Below are positions 1 through 6,258 of a DNA stretch of 14,962 nucleotides, piece by piece (position 1 is the stretch's first letter; each line of letters opens with the position of its first letter). Position numbers and translations under genes: made by a program. The stretch is from Planctomycetota bacterium. GTDB taxonomy: Bacteria > Planctomycetota > Planctomycetia > Pirellulales > Pirellulaceae. The stretch lies in NCBI GenBank assembly GCA_026692885.1, contig JAPLNJ010000789.1, forward strand, positions 1 to 14,962, written 5' to 3'. A model generated the notes under the pieces. The model saw only the letters and a list, made by a program, of their open reading frames with translations. It ran no database searches and was not told where the DNA came from.

Positions 1-188
1 TGACTGCTCTGACCGACTTACGTCGGGAGCTTCTCGGACGGAACCAGCTAGCAGTGACGGTATTTCGCAGTGTTACGATCAACGTTGACCGTTCCCGAAA
101 TGACCTACCGCACGTTGCGGCAGCTTTCGCACAGACTCTCGATCGACACCGAGATTGCCCTCCGTCCCGGATTCCCGCCGCTCCTCGC

Positions 189-584
189 TCAATCCATCAA
201 CTGACTCAACGCGTCAATCGCCTGCTTGGCTTCCTTGAGGCTGCCGAACTGTGCGGCCAGCTTCTTCGCCTTCTGCAGCAGGCCCAGCGACACGGCGTCC
301 TTGGGCAGGGCGGGAGCGGCTTTTTGTGCGACGACTGGAGGTGCCGCAGCGGCCTTCGTCTGCTTCTTGCCCTTCTTCTGGTTCATCTGGAACTTGATGC
401 CGCTCACGTAGGCCGAGGTCACGTCCAAGCCCTGAGCCTGCAGCAACGCCGTGATCTCCTTGGGCTCCATGCGGGGATGTGCACGCCACGCTTGCCGGAC
501 CTGTTCGCTCTTGCGGACCTGGGGTTGTTCGGCCGGGGCTGAGGGTGCGGTGGCTTCGGCTGCGGATTTTGCTTTACGGGGCAT
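189..584 (-). CDS. Small basic, probably DNA-binding protein (hypothetical)
   Basis: A 131-residue protein of unassigned function. The first 20 or so residues are Ala/Pro/Lys rich. Residues about 25-70 resemble a small winged-helix or HTH unit, with the pattern VRQAW..HP.M.PKEI..LL and then VTSAYVSGIKF. A Lys-rich linker (MNQKKGKKQTK) and an Ala/Pro-rich stretch follow, and the C-terminus is amphipathic helical (LLQAKKLAAQFGSLKEAKQ region). The layout recalls histone-H1-like or small nucleoid proteins that I associate with planctomycetes; that parallel is from memory. The start is supported by AGGAGA six bases upstream of ATG, in the context CGCCAGGAGATCCACC-ATG. The gene stands alone, in the same direction as the operon to its right but separated from it by the beta-propeller gene. 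A role in chromosome packing or regulation is inference. Confidence 0.75.
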   Translation of the reverse strand: MPRKAKSAAEATAPSAPAEQPQVRKSEQVRQAWRAHPRMEPKEITALLQAQGLDVTSAYVSGIKFQMNQKKGKKQTKAAAAPPVVAQKAAPALPKDAVSLGLLQKAKKLAAQFGSLKEAKQAIDALSQLMD

Positions 585-880
585 GGTGGATCTCCTGGCG
601 ATCGGTTATCGAAAACACATCACGATGATTTTACTTTCGAGGGTCGGGCTAGGGTGATGCAAAGTTGGAGTTGGCGGATGAAAGCAATCGGGCAGGTATT
701 GTTTACGGAAGTTGGGCGGCAAAGACGGTGGATGTTCCAGGTGTTCTCGCCCCGCAGGGGCCAAAACAAATCAGCCCAGCGTCGCGGCGACACCCGCAGA
801 GCGACGCCCTGGGTACGGGTTCGAAGCAACCTGGTAGTCCACGGCGGTGCCCCGTCACTTGTCAGAATCATTGTTTCTGT
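585..880. other. Intergenic stretch without a convincing gene
   Basis: About 300 bases upstream of the small basic protein gene. I see no ORF with the third-position GC bias or start signals of the real genes. The left part should contain the promoter of the minus-strand gene, but I cannot pick out a clear -35/-10 pair. The right part holds the hairpin-rich repeat described separately at 741-815. Confidence 0.5.
741..815. repeat. Hairpin-rich dispersed-repeat-like sequence
   Basis: Two hairpins lie close together. GCCCC-GCA-GGGGC (749-761) is a perfect 5-bp stem. An imperfect 14-bp pair follows, with arms CAGCCCAGCGTCGC (772-785) and GCGACGCCCTGGGT (801-814). The wording (CGCAGGGGCCAAAACAAAT, then CAGCCCAG, then CGCCCTGGGT) resembles an intergenic repeat I remember as common in planctomycete and related genomes. 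That is recollection, not a search result. Only one copy is in this window. Confidence 0.4.
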
Positions 881-970
881 TTACGGCGAGACATTCCACA
901 CCTCCAGTAGGCGCCAGCCCTTGGTCGTCTTCACCATGACCCCGCTGATGTCCCAGCCGGAACCCAGCAT
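881..970 (-). pseudogene. 29-codon coding-like relic behind the beta-propeller stop
   Basis: The TAA stop of the neighbouring beta-propeller gene is followed directly, in the same frame, by ATG and 28 further sense codons, then TAA. The peptide begins MLGSGWDISG and ends LLEVWNVSP. Nearly every codon ends in G or C, as in the real genes of the window, and the peptide has an ordered Trp/Val pattern (GWDISGVMV, GWRLLEVWNV) typical of a beta-rich C-terminus. No Shine-Dalgarno belongs to this ATG. I read it as the 3' remnant of an older gene whose 5' part was lost, or as a former extension cut off by a new stop. The parent family is not recognised. Confidence 0.4.
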
Positions 971-1921
971 TTACTTTGTCGTTGGCGATTTGTCTGCTTC
1001 CCCTCGCGGGAAGTAGACCCGCACGTCCGGGTGCATCGTGTAGAGCCGGTATTGCTGCCCGTCATCGACGACGATGCCGCTAGACTTGTCACCCTCGACA
1101 ATCGGATTCCGCGGATACTTCCGCCAGTGAATCAGATCATCGGACACAGCCACGCAGGTGTTCCACGCCCCGTTGGCCGGCAAGGCGTGATAGTAGCCGT
1201 AATATCGGCCGTGGTACTTGATGACCTGATCCAAGGCGATCGCCCGGCGATCGTAGTCATCGGGACCAGGGCGGAGTACCGGCTCGTCCTGCACGTTCGT
1301 CCAGACCTTCAAGTCGGTGGAGCGGGCCAGCCACACCGCGGCATCATGCCGCTCGTAGAACAGGTACCAGACATTGTTCTCGAACCAGCCCACCGGCGTG
1401 CCGTAGGGACCGGGTGTCAATCGCTGGCCGTTGACGTAACGGATGTCGAAGTTCCCTTGCTCTTGCCAGTGGAGCCGATCCTTGGAGGTCAGCAAATGGG
1501 CGATGTCGTCACGGCCCTCGGCGAACATGTAGTAGGTGTCGCCCTGCTTGACCACCTGCATGTCTTCGACCCAGCCCTGCGTGGTCAGCGGATTGCCTGG
1601 CCAACGAGTCCAGTGCAGTCCGTCGCCGGAGGTTGCATAGCCGAGGAAGCGGCTATCGGAGCGGGCCTCGTTGTAGCCGGTGTACCACAGATGCCAGGCG
1701 TCGCCCTCCCGCAGGATATAGCCGCGCTCGCGGATCTTCCGATCCCATGTGTCTTGGCCGGTGCCGGCCAGCAATGGAGCACTCCCGTACGGGACGAACT
1801 CGACCAACTCCGGCGGAAAGTCAGTCGTAGGCTGGTCCGCGGCCAGGCTGGGCCCTCGGACGACTACCGTGACTGCGATCAAGCCCAAAAGACGCAACAC
1901 TCGTTTCCAAAGTTTTGCCAT
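971..1921 (-). CDS. Secreted five-bladed beta-propeller glycosidase-like protein
   Basis: 316 residues. Residues 1-28 form a signal peptide: KRVLR, then a hydrophobic LLGLIAVTVVV core, and a likely cut after SLAA. The mature part has five repeated blade signatures in which aromatic strands (WHLWYTGY, YYMFAEG, VWYLFYE, YYGYYHA, YRLYTMH) alternate with 'S.D.LHW' turns. These lie near residues 73-112, 127-157, 182-216, 237-275 and 287-305. This is the pattern of the GH32/43/62/68/130 superfamily fold. Acidic residues such as E119-D120 and E135 are candidate catalytic positions, but I cannot assign a GH family or a substrate. The start is supported by GGAG seven bases before ATG (GGAGCCAAGTC-ATG). 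The gene lies downstream of the defence operon on the same strand with a 206-bp gap, and is probably an unrelated periplasmic or extracellular carbohydrate enzyme. Confidence 0.75.
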   Translation of the reverse strand: MAKLWKRVLRLLGLIAVTVVVRGPSLAADQPTTDFPPELVEFVPYGSAPLLAGTGQDTWDRKIRERGYILREGDAWHLWYTGYNEARSDSRFLGYATSGDGLHWTRWPGNPLTTQGWVEDMQVVKQGDTYYMFAEGRDDIAHLLTSKDRLHWQEQGNFDIRYVNGQRLTPGPYGTPVGWFENNVWYLFYERHDAAVWLARSTDLKVWTNVQDEPVLRPGPDDYDRRAIALDQVIKYHGRYYGYYHALPANGAWNTCVAVSDDLIHWRKYPRNPIVEGDKSSGIVVDDGQQYRLYTMHPDVRVYFPRGEADKSPTTK

Positions 1922-2127
1922 GACTTGGCTCCGATTCTTCCATCACTCTCGCATTCGGCGATCGTCTCAGCCGGCCACATCTTCTCCCGATCGAGCCGGG
2001 ACGTCACTTTGTACAACAAACCAATAGACTGTGGCCAACTGCATCAGCGCCCATGCTCGCGATTCACATCCTTCTTGGTTCAGACTTTGTCGGCCTCTCC
2101 GTACAGCGTGCGATGCTGCCGTTTGCA

Positions 2128-5079
2128 TCACGTCATGTTTACATCTTCTCCCAATCCCAGTTCCTTCAGCCCGGACCGCGCTTCGTTGGCTTTGGCGTCG
2201 GCCTGGTCGGGGTCGAGGGGGACCTGGAAGGAGACTTCGAGCTTCAGCCCTGGCGTGGAGGAAAAACGGGTCAGGACCTTGGTGTAGAAGTTCATCCACT
2301 TCTGTGGCGGGACGGTCCCTCGCCAACTGACCAGCCGCTTGCCCTGCGGTTTCGTTCCACCGCCCTTGCCGTCGCCCTCATCCTGTTTCGTTGTAATCCG
2401 GACCTCGGCGATCGCCTCCAGGCTGCCGGCTTGGGCGTGGACGCTGTAGACGCCGCCGGTTTCTCCGGCTGTCAACACTCCCTCGGACGTGACCGTGCCA
2501 CCCTTGGCTAACCACTGTACGGCGGGGGCGGCGAAGGGCTGGCTGTACTGGTCCTGCGCCGAGATCGAGAACTCCGCCCGCTCGCCGACCTTGATGGTCG
2601 CCTGCTCCGGCCGAATCACCAGCCGGGCCAAGCGGGGTGGTTCCAGCAGCTTCTGGGCGTCCTCAGCCTTCAGGATGTAGACGTCCTCGGAAAGCTCGAC
2701 CTCGGTGTCGAACAGGCTTTCCCGGAGCTTCTGGATCTTGAGGTTCCCGCGGGCGTCCTTGGTCGCGTAGCCCAGGAGTCCCTGAGTCACGCCGTCGCAG
2801 ATCGCCCGCTTGATGATGTTCGTATTGAGCAGGCGGGGAAGTTGCGGGGAAGAATAGAAGGCGTCTCGCACACCGGCCGTGGACCACTCGGTCATCGCCG
2901 GAGGCCAATACTTGACCAGCTTCAGCGGACTGACGCCCTCGGTGATCTCGTCGTTGCGGCGAAGCTCCCGCAGGTAAAGGCCGACGATGCCATCGCTGGG
3001 CGTGGTGGCGCTGGACGTGATTTGCCCCAGGTCGATGTGCCGCAGGGCGTTGTTCTTGTCGAGCAGGTAGATGTGCCGATACGCGCGGAACAGGTCTTCC
3101 TTGAGCGCCCGCCGAGCGCCATCCAGGTTTCGCGCGAGCAGCTTGAGCTGTGATTCGTCGATCCGCTTCTTGGTCTCCTCGTCGTCGTCGATGTCTTCCC
3201 AGGCCAAGGCGTTCCGGGTGGCATCGCGGACGTTGGTGGTGCCGTCCGGTGCGGCGAAGATCAGAGCCGATTTGTACGTGCGGCCCGACGCGCCGCAATC
3301 CCGCACGATCGCCTCCATCATTTGGAGCGATGTACGGGCCTCTGCGGGAGTGTCCTGGCCCAGGACCACCATCGTCAACACGGCGCGATTGGGCACGTCG
3401 TTGCTCCGCGTGGGCCAGAAACGCCGATCCAGTTCCTTGCTGCCCGGCTGGAAAAGAGCCTCCGTATCCTTCTTGATCCGTTCCTCGATCCGCTTGTCCT
3501 CGACGGCTCCTCGCCGCGTCACAAGGATCTGGTTCAGGTTGGGCGCTAAGCCGAAGCGATAACGATTCCGCTCCCAGTTCAGGTAGAAGCAGGAGCCGGC
3601 CAATCCCTCCAACACGTTGTCCACGTCGGCGGGATTCAGGTCTGGGCCGCTGACGCCGGTGCGGATTTCCGGGAGCGATGCCTCGGCCTTCGACTGCGAC
3701 ATGCCGCCGTTGGACTCGAAGAAGATGGTGGTGGCGATCTTGCGGTGCAACTGAGCCTTGCGGATCGACTCGGCGGCCTCCTTGTCCAAACGGGCGGCGT
3801 GAGCGTCGGACCGGCCCACAATGTCCGTGGTGACGGGAATCTCCAACTCGGAGGAACCAAGCTGCTCGAAAAGTGCGGCGCGGAAGTGCTGGTTCTCGAA
3901 CGGTGCCAGCCCAAGGGTGATCAACGGCTCCCGGGCCGCCTTGCGGTGCTGTTCCTGGTAGGCGTGGGCCACCCACAGCGCCAGCATCCGCAGCACGCCC
4001 CGGGTCCGCTGGAACCGGGGCAGGCTCTGCCATTTCCGCTGGAACACAGAGAGGACGGACGGGTGGAAGGGGTACGCCGCCTGGAACTGTTCATGGGCAG
4101 TATCAGCCGTGATTCCCGATAGCTCCTGGGCATGTTCGACCGCCCATTCCGCATAGGCCGACGCCGTCTTGCGTCCTTCGTCGGGCATCCCGTGCCACTC
4201 AAACAGCCGGCGGCGGATGATCTCGGAAATCTCCTGGTCCACCGACATGAAGATCGCCTTGCCCACGCGGTTGAGCATCTGCTTGAGCGACTCGTAGTCC
4301 CGCCGGTCATCGACGTTCATCTCGATATCGGTGGACGACGGGATCGAGACGCACAGCACGGCGTTGTTCCGCGCGCAGATTTCCCCGGTGAGGTTGTGCA
4401 GAAAGCTGTAGAGTTGGTCGGCCAATCCTAACTTGCGACCGCGGCTCATGTAGTTGAGCAACTCGTCCACCAGGATCAGCACCGGGCCGTCCGGCAGCAT
4501 CTTGCGAATCACGTCACCGGCGGGGCTGATCTCTCGCTCGTCATGTTCCCGTACGGCCTCGAAAGCCTTCGGTCCGCCAAGCTGCCAGGCGATCTCGCCC
4601 CACGGGGTCTTGCGCAGCGGCTCACCGTCCCCGCCGCGGCCTTTGAGCACGTCGAACTCGGTGCCGACGAACACCGCCACGTCGGCCGTGGGGATCTTGT
4701 TGACACCAGCCTTTTTAAGAATCCTGTCTACGCCATTCCAGTTCCTGGCCTTGTCGCCGCTCTGCGCCAGATGATAGACGGTGGTCAGCGAGTGCGACTT
4801 GCCCCCGCCGAACTGTGTGGCCATATTGAACACGGCGGACGTCTCGACCTGGATGCCCGAGAGACGCCGCGCGGTCTCGGCCGCCAAGTCCAGCAAGCTG
4901 CTCGTGAGATACGTCCGGTCGAAGAACCGCTCGGGGTCCAGGTAATCCCGATGGACGTTTGCCCGCTTCTGGTGGATGTGATCGAGGTGAACCGCGAACT
5001 CCGAGGCGTCCAGCGGGCGATTTTCGCGCAGGTCCTCGCGGGGAGTGACGACTTGATACCAAGGTTTCAAGTTTACCAT
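2128..5079 (-). CDS. DUF499-family AAA+ type ATPase, defence operon component
   Basis: 983 residues from the chosen start (MVNLKPWYQVV). The frame is open for 51 more codons upstream, but that part lacks protein character. A GGAGAG lies 10 bases before ATG 5077-5079. The N-terminal half has the DUF499 ATPase features: a P-loop variant in FGGGKSH (residues 90-96) after FNMATQ, and a Walker B strand LILVDELLNYM (201-211). The middle region is helical and charged. Residues about 817-898 look like a bacterial Ig-like (Big) domain: VIRPEQATIKVGE, then FSISAQDQYSQPF, GGTVTSEGVLTAGETGGVY and AEVRIT. A Gly/Lys linker and an 85-residue beta/alpha tail (WRGTVPPQKWMNFYTKVL) follow. Proteins of this family occur beside DUF1156 methylases and large helicases in defence islands. 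It probably powers or gates the system. A toxin-antitoxin cassette separates it from the methylase gene. Confidence 0.88.
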   Translation of the reverse strand: MVNLKPWYQVVTPREDLRENRPLDASEFAVHLDHIHQKRANVHRDYLDPERFFDRTYLTSSLLDLAAETARRLSGIQVETSAVFNMATQFGGGKSHSLTTVYHLAQSGDKARNWNGVDRILKKAGVNKIPTADVAVFVGTEFDVLKGRGGDGEPLRKTPWGEIAWQLGGPKAFEAVREHDEREISPAGDVIRKMLPDGPVLILVDELLNYMSRGRKLGLADQLYSFLHNLTGEICARNNAVLCVSIPSSTDIEMNVDDRRDYESLKQMLNRVGKAIFMSVDQEISEIIRRRLFEWHGMPDEGRKTASAYAEWAVEHAQELSGITADTAHEQFQAAYPFHPSVLSVFQRKWQSLPRFQRTRGVLRMLALWVAHAYQEQHRKAAREPLITLGLAPFENQHFRAALFEQLGSSELEIPVTTDIVGRSDAHAARLDKEAAESIRKAQLHRKIATTIFFESNGGMSQSKAEASLPEIRTGVSGPDLNPADVDNVLEGLAGSCFYLNWERNRYRFGLAPNLNQILVTRRGAVEDKRIEERIKKDTEALFQPGSKELDRRFWPTRSNDVPNRAVLTMVVLGQDTPAEARTSLQMMEAIVRDCGASGRTYKSALIFAAPDGTTNVRDATRNALAWEDIDDDEETKKRIDESQLKLLARNLDGARRALKEDLFRAYRHIYLLDKNNALRHIDLGQITSSATTPSDGIVGLYLRELRRNDEITEGVSPLKLVKYWPPAMTEWSTAGVRDAFYSSPQLPRLLNTNIIKRAICDGVTQGLLGYATKDARGNLKIQKLRESLFDTEVELSEDVYILKAEDAQKLLEPPRLARLVIRPEQATIKVGERAEFSISAQDQYSQPFAAPAVQWLAKGGTVTSEGVLTAGETGGVYSVHAQAGSLEAIAEVRITTKQDEGDGKGGGTKPQGKRLVSWRGTVPPQKWMNFYTKVLTRFSSTPGLKLEVSFQVPLDPDQADAKANEARSGLKELGLGEDVNMT

Positions 5080-5143
5080 ATGGATGATTCTCTCCGTCGG
5101 ACAGGAAGATGCCGGGCAGGAACAGGGATTCCCTTCAACAGCA

Positions 5144-5503
5144 TTACGTGGGCGGCAACGGGCGAACACGAATCCGGTCTTCCTCGATGACCGCGAAACA
5201 GCCTCCCCAGTTCTCACGACTCTCGATCGCATGCACGACGCGTTTTCGCACGTAGTGCGGTGACCGCAGGGTGAACCGGAACAGCAGGACGCCGCACATT
5301 GCCGGCAGGCCGAAGCGAAAGGCCATTTCGCCGAAGTCCTTATCGAAGGTGATCACCAGTCGATCTTCGGCCTGGGCGCGTTGCAGGATCTGCGTGTCGG
5401 TGTCGCCCGGCATGTCTGTACGAGCCCACAGGACGTCGTGGCCGGCGTCGCGCAAGGCAGTCACGGCGACCAGTGGAAAGTTCTCGTTGGCAAGCAGTCT
5501 CAT
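5144..5503 (-). CDS. DUF5615 PIN-like toxin
   Basis: 119 residues, starting MRLLANENFP. The frame extends 21 codons further upstream, but this start lies in an ATGA overlap with the DUF433 gene before it and is preceded by GGTGGA. Family marks are ANENFP near the N-terminus (E7), an acidic patch with D30, D34 and D36 (TDMPGDTDTQIL), and the TFDKDFGE motif (D54, D56). These are the positions of the PIN-fold nuclease acidic residues. The 'GHDVLWART' and 'GVLLFR' strands are also typical of the family. Members are predicted RNases paired with DUF433 antitoxins. The gene ends 64 bp before the DUF499 ATPase starts, so one transcript could carry both. Activity is inferred from family only. Confidence 0.85.
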   Translation of the reverse strand: MRLLANENFPLVAVTALRDAGHDVLWARTDMPGDTDTQILQRAQAEDRLVITFDKDFGEMAFRFGLPAMCGVLLFRFTLRSPHYVRKRVVHAIESRENWGGCFAVIEEDRIRVRPLPPT

Positions 5504-5736
5504 GTTTCCACCGCCGTCAGATATACGTGCTCGGATTTCAGAATCCTGCCCGCGTAATGCAGGCACGCAGAAATATCCTCACGCGTGATTCCGGGGTAGT
5601 TGTCGATGATCTGCTGTTCCGTCCAGCCATTGGCCAGCAGCTCGACAATGAACTCGACCGCCAGTCGCGTGTTCTTGATGACCGGCTTCCCGACCAACAC
5701 GGCCGGGTCAATGCTGATTCGATCTTCCCAGTTCAT
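5500..5736 (-). CDS. DUF433 antitoxin-like protein (partner of DUF5615)
   Basis: 78 residues from MNWEDRISID. An upstream in-frame ATG six codons earlier is less likely, because AGGAGA sits six bases before the chosen start (AGGAGA-ACAGCG-ATG). The DUF433 pattern is clear: ISIDP.VLVGKPVIK.TRLAVEFIVELLANG, then a DNA-binding-like segment WTEQQIIDNYPGITREDISACL. The stop overlaps the toxin start by 4 bp (ATGA), so translation is probably coupled, as usual for antitoxin-toxin pairs. The protein should neutralise the DUF5615 protein and may repress the cassette through its HTH-like half. It is a close paralogue of the DUF433 protein encoded just upstream, with about 25 of 60 aligned residues identical by eye. 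Confidence 0.85.
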   Translation of the reverse strand: MNWEDRISIDPAVLVGKPVIKNTRLAVEFIVELLANGWTEQQIIDNYPGITREDISACLHYAGRILKSEHVYLTAVET

Positions 5737-5766
5737 CGCTGTTCTCCTATGCACCCAAGAGGATTG

Positions 5767-6018
5767 TCATACCGGGGACCCGATCAGCAAGGGTTCCATC
5801 CGCTCATGGCCTACGACGCGCCGGGCGTACACCAGGCAGGCCCGAACGTCGTCGCCTTCCAACCACGGATATCCTTCGAGGATCGTTTCCACGGTGTCCC
5901 CGGCCGCCATCATTCCCAGGACGTGTTCGACCGCCAGCCTTCGGCCCCGAATGATGGCCTTGCCGCCGAAGATCTGCGGATCGAAGGTGATCCGTTCCAG
6001 GAGTTTCTGTTCGCCCAT
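5767..6018 (-). CDS. Second DUF433 antitoxin-like protein, no own toxin
   Basis: 83 residues, starting MGEQKLLERITFDP. The start has GGAG about eight bases upstream (GGAGAAACGCT-ATG). It shows the same DUF433 pattern as the next gene: ITFDPQIFGGKAIIRGRRLAVEHVLGMMAAGDTVE split by the usual loops, then ILEGYPWLEGDDVRACLVYARR. It lies 30 bp upstream of the second DUF433 gene, with no DUF5615 gene between them. The array is therefore antitoxin, antitoxin, toxin. It could be an orphan antitoxin left after toxin loss, a duplicate that adds repression, or an anti-addiction factor for a toxin elsewhere. Upstream, TTGCGGCGCAA (6075-6085) is a perfect 5-bp inverted repeat that could be an operator, but this is weak. 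Confidence 0.82.
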   Translation of the reverse strand: MGEQKLLERITFDPQIFGGKAIIRGRRLAVEHVLGMMAAGDTVETILEGYPWLEGDDVRACLVYARRVVGHERMEPLLIGSPV

Positions 6019-6174
6019 AGCGTTTCTCCAAAAAAGGACCTTCCTACCATTGGAACTTCTGCAATTCTAATGACTTGCGGCGCAAATCCATTCTTGAGCC
6101 TCAAAGGGCACAAGATCGGCCAGCCGTCGCACTTCGTTTGCTTGCCAAATCATCTGCTTCCTCCTTCCGTAGGC

Positions 6175-6247
6175 TGACAAAAAAATTGATGACAAAAAGA
6201 TGACGCCGAACGTGTCTCTTATTTCTTTGTCATCAATCTTTTTGTCA
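6175..6247. repeat. AT-rich inverted repeat between methylase and toxin-antitoxin genes
   Basis: Two 22-base arms (6175-6196 and 6226-6247) are reverse complements with a single mismatch, separated by a 29-base loop. Each arm is built from TGACAAAAA-type units, and a further TGAC follows at 6201. The base content is unlike the GC-rich surroundings. The repeat begins 11 bases after the methylase stop codon, so in RNA it forms a long A/U hairpin at the end of that message. It could act as a weak terminator, an RNA-stability element, or a processing site separating methylase from the genes that follow. It may also be a dispersed repeat unit marking the junction of an insertion. Confidence 0.75.
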
Positions 6248-6258
6248 AATCTCCCCTC

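Noticed and set aside
1985..2001. TCCCG...CGGGA hairpin as a terminator after the DUF499 gene
   Set aside because: The stem is only 5 bp and no T-run follows on the minus strand.
1031..2287. A 418-codon plus-strand frame over the beta-propeller gene and beyond
   Set aside because: It has no recognisable motifs or ribosome site and covers a gene with clear blade repeats on the other strand.
2663..4033. A 456-codon minus-strand frame inside the DUF499 gene
   Set aside because: It is Arg/Pro/Gly-rich low-quality sequence, a typical shifted reading of a GC-rich gene.
5080..5232. A 51-residue N-terminal extension of the DUF499 ATPase
   Set aside because: It overlaps the toxin gene, is Arg/Ser/Cys-rich without structure, and the later ATG has a ribosome site and family-like sequence.
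6019..6174. A sigma70-type promoter for the toxin-antitoxin genes (TAGAAT near 6066-6071 on the minus strand)
   Set aside because: The -10-like hexamer is acceptable, but there is no matching -35 at a proper distance. The support is too weak to list.
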